Source of the DNA: Ichthyophonus hoferi
Taxonomy: Eukaryota; Opisthokonta; Ichthyosporea; Ichthyophonida; Ichthyophonidae
Assembly: GCA_002751075.1 (NCBI GenBank)
Contig: NAOQ01000001.1
Span: 143,652-154,116 of the forward strand
Direction of reading: 5' to 3'
DNA length: 10,465 nt
The notes below the pieces were generated by a model. That model was not told the origin of the DNA and did no database searches. It saw only the letters and a list, made by a program, of their open reading frames with translations. Both the position numbers and the translations under genes were made by a program. Within the stretch, counting starts at the first letter, position 1; each line of letters starts with the position of its first letter. Shown here in pieces: positions 1 through 7,811 of this stretch.

Positions 1-130
1 CTTACCTTACCTTACCTTACCTTACCTTACCTTACCTTACCTTACCTTACCTTACCTTACCTTACCTTACCTTACCTTACCTTACCCTACCTTACATTAC
101 CTTACCCTACCCTACCCTACCTTACCCTAC
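1..130. repeat. CTTAC pentanucleotide tandem array
   Basis: Seventeen perfect CTTAC units (1-85) are followed by nine units in which CCTAC and one ATTAC variant mix with CTTAC. The other strand reads TAAGG, with TAGGG variants. Perfect units lie at the window edge and variants on the inner side, and the C-rich strand reads 5' to 3' inward, as at the left end of a chromosome. No plus-strand frame contains a stop, so translation would give a repeated Leu-Thr-Leu-Pro-Tyr peptide; the minus strand has TAA repeatedly. It could be a telomere-like tract, a microsatellite acting as the pyrimidine tract of an intron, or a coding repeat. The tandem array is certain; its role is not. Confidence 0.97.
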
Positions 131-140
131 CCAATCTCAG

Positions 141-262
141 GGGATGTGGACACGGATGATATTCCTACCCTTTTCACTTACTCGGTTCCTTGTTTCCCAG
201 ATGTAATCGGTGTGCACTTATATTATTATTCTTTCTTATCTGATGTTATTACATTGACCTAG
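141..262 (+). CDS. Possible 3'-terminal exon or 5'-partial ORF, unrecognised
   Basis: A TCAG acceptor-like site ends at 140. From there the frame with codons starting at 143 reads GDVDTDDIPTLFTYSVP and onward for 40 residues to TAG at 260-262. AATAAA at 286-291 lies 23 bases past the stop, which suits a short 3' UTR. The same frame is also open leftward through the CTTAC array to the window edge, so it may be the end of a longer reading frame rather than a spliced exon. I do not recognise the protein. A competing frame from ATG 144 gives a 20-residue peptide ending at TAA 204-206. The base composition is richer in G+C than the flanks. This is a tentative call from coding-like composition and signals only. 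Confidence 0.3.
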
Positions 263-285
263 GTGGGAGGGGAAACTAAAAAGAG

Positions 286-291
286 AATAAA
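286..291 (+). terminator. AATAAA poly(A) signal candidate
   Basis: A canonical AATAAA hexamer lies 23 bases after the TAG at 260-262. In AT-rich DNA this hexamer occurs by chance, so the support is its position behind a coding-like stretch. Confidence 0.3.
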
Positions 292-700
292 TATTGTATG
301 TTAAGTGGGGAAAGAGTAAACAATATGACGATGATATGGTTTCTATAAGGGTTAGTAAAGGAACTTACAAACAATTGATGTGAGATACCGTGAATTATAA
401 GCTAGGAAACACATGTGTAGTTGAAAGTGTGCAAGAACAGAGGCCTAATACGTGTTCAGCACTCTACATACGTCATCGCTACTATTCTTTGGACCATAAC
501 ATAATTATATCCTATACATTTTACAACAAACACTGTACATATGGCACGCGGTATATTCATCAGCCACATTAAATAAATTACACCAATTGACAACTGTAAT
601 AATTCACCAATCCACAGGTAACATACCCGCACAATCCATTCAGGCGGCCAAGCTATCTACAGGTCCCTCACACGTGCCAATCAGACACGGTGACACAGAT
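292..700. other. Intergenic or 5' untranslated stretch
   Basis: No convincing gene is seen. An open frame at 390-572 has no protein-like composition. The frame of the next gene is open from 587, with acceptor-like sites CCACAG (ending 617, phase 1) and TTCAG (ending 643, phase 0). An upstream exon joined there therefore remains possible instead of an ATG start at 701. Confidence 0.4.
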
Positions 701-2073
701 ATGGCTGAACCTGACGGCTACACCAATGGCATGCTCCTCCCTCTCGTTACGTTCTTGCAGGTTGCTATGTGGCGTTGCTGTGAAATAAGATGGATTCACA
801 GCTTAATTCAATTGGCTGTTGTGATACTGTCGCCAATCATGGATAGTTTTCTCCGTAGGTACGCATGACCTGCCCTACTCCCTTTCACTATTTCTTAATG
901 TTTATTCTGCATAATTATCTGCATCGTTTATACTAAATTACTAGAGCAGATTTTATTTAACTATCTATGAAAAAGGTTTAAGTTTACTTACTAATAAATA
1001 TTATATCTTAAGGCCAACAAATAATTACATATTGTTATTACCAAGGAGTCAATTGAATATGTATTTCCATTAAATAGGCTATTGAATTGAATACTACTGT
1101 GTCAATTTAAATTTGAAAACAAAATACTTTAAGGCCTCTAATTAGGGGTAGGGCTAATCATTTATAATATCTCAGGGTTGTAATTTTCAATATACTAATT
1201 GTATATTCCTCACCCCGCGTGTTTTCTCTTTCTTTTGATATATATATGGGAGTGCTGGGTAAACCAGTATGTCCGCTCATTTTAGTGAATGATATAACTG
1301 AGATCTACAGTTTTAGGCCTTTAACTAAACACATCTAATAATTAATATTTTAAATTGATACATATATATATCGGTAAGTTTAAACTGTACGATTTAATAT
1401 TTAAAATCGGTTTCAACAAGGATATTTATATATCATTCTTTGAGTTGGTAGTTTGACGTCAAAGTGTAGGTAGCCCAGTATGAGGTATGACCCGGACCTG
1501 GTATGATCTGACCCGAATAAAGGGATAGATTAGAGATAGCAAATGATGAAGAAATAAAAAATCATCTTGATTTGTTTATATGATTATACTTTGTGGGTTC
1601 AATGGTTAGCTAATTAAATCTGCAGGGGACAGTTAAATAAAAGGTCTCAGTTAACAATAAGCTATGAAGACTGAAAAATAATAAGTATTTTTAACAAATG
1701 TTTATAGACAGATAGGGTACAGGATGTAACAAAACAATATTTATGAGTTTCATATATTCAAATTTCCTTAATTGATTTCTCTTTGCCCTAGTAAAATAAC
1801 CCATTCTGCTACTTTAAAATCATTGCTATTGCAGTTATCTCGTTCTCAGCTTTCATTTCTCTCTCTCCTTTCTCTTGCTCATTTATTAACTACATATATA
1901 CAGGGTCATGTGGGATAAGGTTGATGTTCAACTCCAAGAGTCTTACATGCTTCAGACAGTACGTTTAATATACGGCCTGCTCTTTCCAATAAATGATTAT
2001 ACCCCTCCCACACCCAATGATATTACGTTGGCCCGAGAACAGGCAGAAATGGTATTGGTTAACTTAATACCAG
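701..2073 (+). CDS. Unrecognised split gene, exons 701-858 and 1904-2073
   Basis: Exon 1 starts at ATG 701-703, which has a good context (G at -3, G at +4), and begins MAEPDGYTNGMLLPLVTFLQ. It ends in a phase-2 donor, AG|GTACGC, at 858/859. Exon 2 opens after TACATATATACAG at 1904; the single leading base completes the arginine codon, and the frame continues VMWDKVDVQLQESYMLQTV. It ends NLIP with a phase-1 GTATGT donor at 2074. Together the exons give about 109 residues, hydrophobic and probably helical, including a run near IQLAVVILSPIM that might span a membrane or pack in a helical repeat. I recognise no family. The next exon is uncertain. A phase-compatible acceptor CTACTAAAACTAG (ending 2979) leads into the 2949-3161 frame, and TTCGCAG (ending 4096) gives a six-codon end. 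The matching phases are the main support. Confidence 0.5.
859..1903 (+). other. Intron 1 of the 701 gene
   Basis: A 1045-base AT-rich stretch between a GTACGC donor and a CAG acceptor preceded by a pyrimidine-rich tract (about 1845-1880). No coding frame is seen in it. It contains the 12-base palindrome TTTGACGTCAAA at 1452-1463. Confidence 0.45.
1452..1463. promoter_or_regulatory. TGACGTCA (CRE/ATF-type) palindrome
   Basis: TTTGACGTCAAA is a perfect 12-base palindrome centred on TGACGTCA, the classic binding site of CREB/ATF-type bZIP proteins. A second TGACGTCA lies at 5099-5106. Function here is inferred from the motif alone. Confidence 0.3.
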
Positions 2074-2412
2074 GTATGTATGGGTTTGCGTATTTTTATA
2101 AGATAATATAGAACTAGATAACATATACTGCCATGCAATGTTGCTGTAGTGTTTATGGCATAGTTATTGGTTTTACTGTTTTATTTGTTTGTTTTCATAG
2201 TTTTTGAATATTTTGTTTTTCCTCATATTTATTTATACTTCGTCCATTTTATTTTTTGTATCTTCTTTTGGTTGTTATGATGCTATGTTATATTAAACTA
2301 TATATGTATTTATTCCTCTATAACGTACACTGGTATATATTACGTTATGTTGGTGGACCTTGTACCCAAAATCATGTACTACTGTTTATGTTGGTCGGTG
2401 GTTTTATGTATT

Positions 2413-2440
2413 TATATATATATATATATATGTGTGTGTA
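2413..2440. repeat. TA/TG dinucleotide microsatellite
   Basis: About ten TA units run into a short TG run. It sits in the AT-rich stretch 2074-2948, where I see no coding frame beyond low-complexity translations. Confidence 0.9.
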
Positions 2441-2948
2441 TTGACTATGTAGCACACCCACCTATGATTATGATATCACTTGAATACTTAATAATTATTG
2501 GTATGGGGGGTTACTTGCTCATAAGTCAATAACACACAAACACGCAATAAAAATGTATATTAGTTAGTACACATAGAACAACATATATGACAAAAAACAT
2601 TTATACATTTATCTATTTTTTTTTTTCTATTTGTGTTTGGATGTTTTTCGTATCTTCTCTTTATTATCCTATTGGTAATGTCTATTTTTGTTTGTACTGC
2701 AAGGGATAAGTAATATCAGAAATTATTATATATTTAGTCTATCAGTTGACTCTATGCACTATTTTTCCTTGTAAAATAGCACAATCTTTGTTTATTAAAA
2801 GCCCATTTTCCATGTTATTTGGACTCTGTATATACATGTATTTATAAAGGGAAATGGTTATGTCTATATTCTTACTAAATTAGGATAAGTTCAGCTCCAA
2901 TTACTGAAACAGTAACAAATTACATTTTATATTTAACCTTTTAAAAAT

Positions 2949-3161
2949 ATGAAATATAGAGAACAGCTACTAAAACTAGTGGGAATACCCAGCGAGTATC
3001 CAGGTTTTACTGGGCCCGACTCGCGTAAAGGAAGATGTGATTGGGTTGGTGGAAATGCTCCAATACCCTCGTCTAAACAAAAATCTACTTTACGTCTTAT
3101 TGGATGTGTTATTAGAATTGATTTTTCCAGAGATATCATAGCTGGATGTAGTCAATTCTAG
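2949..3161 (+). CDS. Unrecognised 70-codon coding-like block, possible terminal exon
   Basis: An open frame from ATG 2949 to TAG 3159-3161 reads MKYREQLLKLVGIPSEYPGF and later RCDWVGGNAPIPSSKQK, then ends IIAGCSQF. Its composition is varied and richer in G+C than the surrounding AT-rich DNA, so it is unlikely to be a chance frame. I do not recognise it. It could stand alone as a small gene. It could also be the last exon of the gene at 701: an acceptor CTACTAAAACTAG ending at 2979 would join exon 2 in phase, and exons 701-858, 1904-2073 and 2980-3161 sum to 510 bases, a whole number of codons (169 residues plus stop). The CTACTAA-like branch sequence is unusually close to that AG, which weakens the splice call. 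A minus-strand frame at 2933-3139 is most likely its shadow. Confidence 0.4.
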   Translation: MKYREQLLKLVGIPSEYPGFTGPDSRKGRCDWVGGNAPIPSSKQKSTLRLIGCVIRIDFSRDIIAGCSQF

Positions 3162-3797
3162 TGCATGTTAATAGTTTATGATTCTAGTTGGTATATATTG
3201 TTCGTGATTGTAAGGAAATTTGTGAATAATTATCGGCTTTCAGTTGTAAATATAATGTATGCTTTATGGTCATAGCTTATGTGGATGATAAAGAGCACAA
3301 ATTCTATATTTTTATATTAGTAATATAATATATTGTGCTAAACAAAGAAGAATTGTATATTTTATTTAAACTTAACATAGGTTGTGCATGCGTTTGAACC
3401 GAAGTACTGTATTTAATAACTTCAATGGCATAATACATATCAGCCTATACTATTTACTTGTTCTATGTAAATATAATTAGTAGCCATTTTTAATCCTTCC
3501 TTTATTAACTAAAGAATGTTGCTCATTGGATCCTTTCACTGTAAATATATAGTATAGAATACCAATTCTGTTACATATTGCATTCATGCATGATGTGGTA
3601 AGGTTTAACTTTAAACTGCATTACATAGTATCTTATGTTATATATGACATGCATTATGTTATTTATGCTTAACTTTACGTATTTCTATATCCTATGCATA
3701 TGATGAAATCATTAAATTAAGCTAAAATAATATATATATAGTCAATTGCTCTATGAATTTAAATTAGAAGCAGTGTAAGAATTTCCAAAGTAAACTT

Positions 3798-3815
3798 AAA
3801 AAAAAAAAAAAAAAA
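3798..3815 (+). repeat. Poly-A run
   Basis: An uninterrupted run of about 18 A residues. It resembles the tail of a retroposed sequence, but no recognisable SINE, LINE or processed gene precedes it and I see no flanking target-site duplication. Confidence 0.85.
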
Positions 3816-3977
3816 TAGTACTAAGTGAGGTATAGTATAGTAAGTCAGGTATGTATAATATATACATCGCATGCATAATACGAATAATATATAGGATTGT
3901 GTAAATGAATACGTATGCATATATATACAAATGTAAATATGTATCATATATGTACATTTAATTAGTTGATACATAAT

Positions 3978-4030
3978 ACATACATACATACATACACACA
4001 TACATACATACATACATACCTACCTACATA
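3978..4030. repeat. CATA tetranucleotide microsatellite
   Basis: Tandem CATA units interrupted by a short CACA and ending in CCTA variants. The long minus-strand frame through it (3759-4013) translates to Met-Tyr-Val-Cys repeats and is an artefact. Confidence 0.95.
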
Positions 4031-4278
4031 AAGGGCTAATAATATATGCATATGCATAGATTATATTAATAATTTTTTATTATCTTGGCTTCGCAGTACA
4101 GCGGGGAAAAGCATAGTAGAATAATAGTAGTTTGGGCTTATAACCTTACTAAAAACGTACTATAATGGTTATATTATCAGATAGTGACAGGATGGTCCTT
4201 CATTAAATTGCTTACAACCCAATCAAGTTCGGTCATTTTCATTTACTAATAATATATTAAAGTCAAACTATAATACTA

Positions 4279-4344
4279 ATGGGGACTGCGGCGGCAAAGA
4301 AGAGCGCAAATAAGAGCGCGCACGAAATAAACAAAAAAGGCTAA
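4279..4344 (+). CDS. Short Ala/Lys-rich ORF, 21 codons, doubtful
   Basis: ATG 4279 to TAA 4342-4344 reads MGTAAAKKSANKSAHEINKK plus glycine. It sits in a local G+C-rich island (about 4281-4325, with GCGGCGGC and GAGCGCGC) that contrasts sharply with its surroundings. The peptide is basic and alanine-rich, like a tail segment of a nucleic-acid-binding protein, but too short to assign. On the minus strand the same island reads as a pyrimidine-rich tract ending in CCGCCGCAG, so it could instead be a 3' splice site of an unseen minus-strand transcript. Confidence 0.15.
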   Translation: MGTAAAKKSANKSAHEINKKG

Positions 4345-4725
4345 AACAAATAACCTAAAAAACCTAAAAGTAAGCCAATCAACAATCGGCTTTAGCGAAC
4401 CAATGACAAATAAGCTAGAGCAGTGTAAAACAAATAAAATATTTGAAGCAGAACAAATTTACCCTACTCTGAAAGCTGATTACTTCATTAATATGTATAT
4501 GTCATCAAAGTGAGGTCATATCCAAAAACAAAAAAAAACACGCTCGCATAAACGCGTATAGCAGGAAAGGTGAAAAGAAAACAATTGTTCTGTAAAATAA
4601 AAACCGTAGTATTACGCCTAGGCTAGTGATACACCAAAGATGTAGTGCATAGAGACAATATCTGCAGAGCTAAAAATTATTGAAAATGGTAAAAAATGAG
4701 ATCTACAAGTGTCAAATTTCAAAGT

Positions 4726-4738
4726 TGACCCAGGGTCA
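4726..4738. promoter_or_regulatory. TGACCC-A-GGGTCA palindrome
   Basis: A perfect 13-base inverted repeat made of two GGGTCA half-sites pointing away from each other. In animals this arrangement resembles an everted nuclear-receptor site, and an AGGTCA half-site lies at 4513-4518. Motif resemblance only. Confidence 0.2.
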
Positions 4739-5085
4739 CTAAAAGTTAAAAATCTCAAAAACTGGACAAGATACAAAAGAAATAAAATATTCTAGTTTAT
4801 TCTGAGAGCATGCAAAACTTTAAGTTTTAAAAATTAGAATTTAATATTTAGTATGGTAGCACTGGTAAATAAATAAAAATAGTATGTGGATTTATGAAAA
4901 ATTAGAGTTAATACTGTTAGATTAGTTATAAACAATTCAAGTGTATACATACTATGTGAGCTAAAAGTATGCAATTGCAGTCACTAATGTAAAAAGGCAC
5001 GTAGAATATGATAAATAAAACTAAAAGTAAAAAGAAATTAAATTAAGAGAGATATTAGCAAAAAAACTACTTTTAAAGGATGTTT

Positions 5086-5140
5086 ACGTCATCCAATGTG
5101 ACGTCATAATCAAAAAAGGCTAATTTGCAAACTATAAAAA
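5086..5140 (+). promoter_or_regulatory. Promoter-like CCAAT / TGACGTCA / TATA cluster
   Basis: In order on the plus strand: ACGTCAT (5086-5092), CCAAT (5093-5097), a full TGACGTCA palindrome (5099-5106) containing a second ACGTCAT (5101-5107), and TATAAAAA (5133-5140). Spacing suits a polymerase II core promoter with initiation near 5165. Transcription would run rightward, antisense through the parvovirus fossil. No plus-strand gene lies immediately downstream, so the product, if any, would be noncoding. Confidence 0.3.
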
Positions 5141-5211
5141 GTTAGTCGAGAGCCATAAAAGGTTAAAAATAGATAACAGATTAACAAGTCCGGAATTCAA
5201 TAAGTCCGTAT

Positions 5212-5217
5212 TTTATT
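5212..5217 (-). terminator. AATAAA on the minus strand behind the fossil
   Basis: A minus-strand AATAAA lies about 25 bases beyond the C-terminal end of the NS1-like fossil, where a viral poly(A) signal would be expected. Could be chance in AT-rich DNA. Confidence 0.35.
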
Positions 5218-5240
5218 TATGTTTTTCTTCATGTTGCAGT

Positions 5241-6030
5241 CTAACTTTTATTTGCAGTAAATACTTTATCAATATAATTTTTAATTGTGGGCCTTCTTAC
5301 ACTAATAGGGAACGCTTCAACCAGTGAATTTGTTCCAACTCGGGATATGTTCTTGTCCCATTCAAAGCCACAATCCCACATATTAATGTCTATCTGCGAG
5401 TCTAAAGTTTCTTGTAATTTTAAAATATAATAAGAAGTAAAGTAGTCCTTATCTGTATTTATTAATTGTTCTGGATGGGTAATTAAGTCCGACATTGGTT
5501 CCGGAAGTATATCCGGTCCCAGTTCTTCCTCGCCGTATTCGTTCCACTCGTCGGAGTAGGCGAAGAACTCTTCGTAGTCCCTTCTGGTCAAGTTATCGAT
5601 ATACTGTTCTCCGTGCTCCTTAGTGAGGGGAAAGTTGAAGGTATAGAGGGCAATGCTATTATTCCAGACGTCGTTTTTACACGGCGGGACTCTCATTACT
5701 TTGTGATTCATCTTATTTGCTGTAGTAAATATTGGGGTAGGATAGATAAAGGTGTCAGCCATATATTTGATTTATACATTGCAGGTCTCTTCGCCAAACA
5801 GTAACTTCAAGGACTCTCCGTCCTCAATGGTATAGTAGGGTTCATCCCAGAGAATGACCCTCTTGTTTGTGCAGAAACCCCACTTAAATCCAAAGCTGGG
5901 GATGGTGTCGAGGTAACCGATACTCCCTTCAAGTATGCATTGACAAATCCATTAATTAGCTTTGGACTTGCCAGCGTTGTTGACGCCGTAAGCTACACAA
6001 TCGCAATTTATTGGATTATGCAATGATTAT
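5241..6030 (-). pseudogene. Endogenous parvovirus (densovirus-like) NS1 helicase fossil
   Basis: The minus strand carries the parts of a superfamily 3 helicase in the order expected of parvovirus NS1. A Walker A-like GVNNAGKSK lies at 5961-5987 and a Walker B-like RVILWDEP at 5838-5861. Shortly after Walker B comes ESLKLLFGEE, then the YPTPIFTTAN stretch expected at motif C and a C-terminal part with YTFNFPLTKEH. In the virus, NS1 nicks and unwinds the genome for rolling-hairpin replication. The WDEP and LKLLFG features resemble insect-type densoviruses more than vertebrate parvoviruses. Only the helicase and the C-terminal part are recognisable; I see no N-terminal nuclease region, capsid gene or terminal hairpins. 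The copy is broken, with a few breaks. It is richer in G+C than its surroundings, consistent with foreign origin. Age cannot be given, but the motifs remain easy to read. Confidence 0.8.
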
Positions 6031-6168
6031 AATTAAAATTAACAATAGAAATTATAAGCCAATAGATTAATTTATATTCTTGTTTTTCATTCGATATAGT
6101 AAATACAATAAAATACTTACACAATATTAACCCATTTACGGTGCGGGATATAATTTTTTTAAAATAGG

Positions 6169-6261
6169 CTATTTCACAATTCCACCAATTATTGTAATCA
6201 CGTGTTCTTTATCGTCGATTCTGATTGCTTTATAGAAATATTTAACCGCTTTGGATGACAT
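6169..6261 (-). CDS. Small minus-strand ORF, 30 codons, unassigned
   Basis: Reads MSSKAVKYFYKAIRIDDKEH then VITIIGGIVK and stops. Composition is protein-like (charged and hydrophobic residues alternate, with no low complexity) in an otherwise AT-rich stretch. It lies on the same strand as, and upstream of, the parvovirus fossil, so it may be a remnant of that insertion. It may equally be a small host exon. It shows no motif I recognise. The word TTTAACCGCT occurs twice on the plus strand (6241-6250 and 6262-6271), once inside this ORF and once just before its ATG. Confidence 0.3.
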   Translation of the reverse strand: MSSKAVKYFYKAIRIDDKEHVITIIGGIVK

Positions 6262-6390
6262 TTTAACCGCTATGGTGGCATATGTACTGATTCTTAAGTT
6301 GTGCAATTTGCAATACAACAAACACTCTAGGGTACTTTATTAGTCTCTGTTAACACTTTTCTTTGTACTATGTTTTATTAATTAATTACT

Positions 6391-6430
6391 ACTATACTAT
6401 ACTATACTATACTATATTATACTATACTAT
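6391..6430. repeat. ACTAT pentanucleotide array
   Basis: Eight ACTAT units, one of them ATTAT, ending 19 bases before the ATG of the NO VEIN-like gene. The array therefore probably lies in that gene's 5' UTR or core promoter. Confidence 0.95.
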
Positions 6431-6449
6431 TCGCTAGTAAGTACAAGTA

Positions 6450-7778
6450 ATGAATAATAATCAAGGACAGGGGCAGGGTCGTAATAGTCCAAGGCCGGGT
6501 GGTCGGCCACCTTGGGGGCAGGGTCCTCAAAACGGACCACCGAGACAAAGCGGAGGATATAGGTACAGACAGGGAGGCCAGCAAGGTTTAAATGTTAATG
6601 ATGGATATAACAATAATTTGTCCTTCCCACCAACTCAACCATATGGCTTCCAGCCACCACAAGACTCGACATTCAATAGGAAAAGAGTCACATTGAGTGA
6701 ATTGGAAGGTATATTGGCTAGTTGTGCCAAAGAAGATTTAGCTGCAGACCTAAATGTTTCTGTTGCTCGTCTTATGAATAGATCAGGTAAGATATGAATT
6801 ACTATAAAGTTAATCCATCAGCTAACCTCTTGAATTATTTTTCCTTGTAAAAGAACACGTATTAATATTATTAAATATTTATCGTTATATTTCATATATA
6901 TATTGCTTGAAACTTTTCCTGTATTCAATGCACAAGATTTTCATATTTGTTTCTGTTTATTTCATTCAGTTCATTAAGTCACACTTAAATGTACAGCGGC
7001 ACATCTGGGCTATGCACGATTTGAGGATATTGGCTTTTCACCCAAGCAGGTACCTTTACTAGAACGTTTGATTCCCTTAGAAAACCGGGTTGCTACTATG
7101 ATAGGTGGGTAGAGGTTGGTATAGGATGCACTACCTCAACGCATCCACACGTATATACTGTATATCTATAAGAATAAAAACCTTTTTATTATATACCAAG
7201 CTTAAGACTTCTGAGCCCACCGCTAAATAGATCTTCAAGAGAATTAACTTCATACGCTTTTACGTACACGTATAATCACATGTTTCTTTACAAAGCCTAT
7301 GTGATAGCAGTTTTGACACCAATACACCTAGCCTTTGTCACACTACTTCCCTTCTTCTCTCTACTTATATCATGTTCTATATATATTGATCTGAGTATCT
7401 TCCTGTCATTGTAAAACCAAAATACAACTTATATGAAAGATTTACTTCATGTATGTTATGATTCTGGATGTACAGAGAGAGGTACCAAAAATAAAATACT
7501 GTTTGTAAACTATAATTATAGCATTTTATTATGCAGCTGTTAGCTGTTAGTAATCTTTAGATATATGTATGTATATATATATATGTGTGTTATATGTACA
7601 TATGTCCTTGCGCCTTTAGCGTCCTGTGGCGTCCTATGACATGCTTGTTTAAAAGTACAATTCAATAATATCCATACCTTAAATTATAACATATATTTTC
7701 AGGCGCTTTTGCGGCCCACCGATCTGTGGCTACACTACAAGATTTGGAATTGGAAATTGTTGAATCTGAACAGGTAAG

Positions 7779-7811
<33 letters not shown>

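Larger units (their letters stand above)
3162..4278. other. Gene-free AT-rich stretch
   Basis: No convincing gene on either strand. It contains a poly-A run (3798-3815) and the CATA microsatellite (3978-4030). A good acceptor-like site TTGGCTTCGCAG (ending 4096) is followed by a short open stretch to TAG at 4114-4116, phase-compatible with the donor at 2074. Confidence 0.6.
4290..5200 (+). other. A-skewed block without a recognised gene
   Basis: For about 900 bases the plus strand is strongly A-rich and comparatively T-poor, unlike the balanced AT-rich DNA on either side. No protein-coding frame is visible. It contains the palindrome TGACCCAGGGTCA (4726-4738), two related 13-14 base words (AAAAGTTAAAAAT near 4740 and AAAAGGTTAAAAAT near 5157), and the promoter-like cluster at 5086-5140. 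The block ends next to the parvovirus fossil. Confidence 0.5.

Noticed and set aside
390-572. 60-codon plus-strand open frame
   Set aside because: Composition follows the local AT-rich DNA, with many Tyr, His and Asn residues and no splice or family support.
2256-2532. Two overlapping plus-strand open frames
   Set aside because: They translate TA and TG microsatellite sequence into Tyr, Ile, Val and Cys runs in two frames; low-complexity artefacts.
2933-3139. Minus-strand open frame opposite 2949-3161
   Set aside because: The plus-strand frame has a better protein-like composition and fits a neighbouring exon phase; this is its shadow.
3700-3830. Retroposed element ending in the poly-A run
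   Set aside because: No recognisable SINE, LINE or processed gene body and no target-site duplication was found beside the A run.
3759-4013. 84-codon minus-strand open frame
   Set aside because: Mostly translated CATA microsatellite and the poly-A tract.
4097-4116. Six-codon terminal exon after TTCGCAG for the gene at 701
   Set aside because: The acceptor is good and the phase fits, but twenty bases is too little to call, and the 2980-3161 alternative encodes much more.
5613-5804. Plus-strand open frame across the parvovirus fossil
   Set aside because: Antisense shadow of the NS1-like sequence, with no recognisable protein features.
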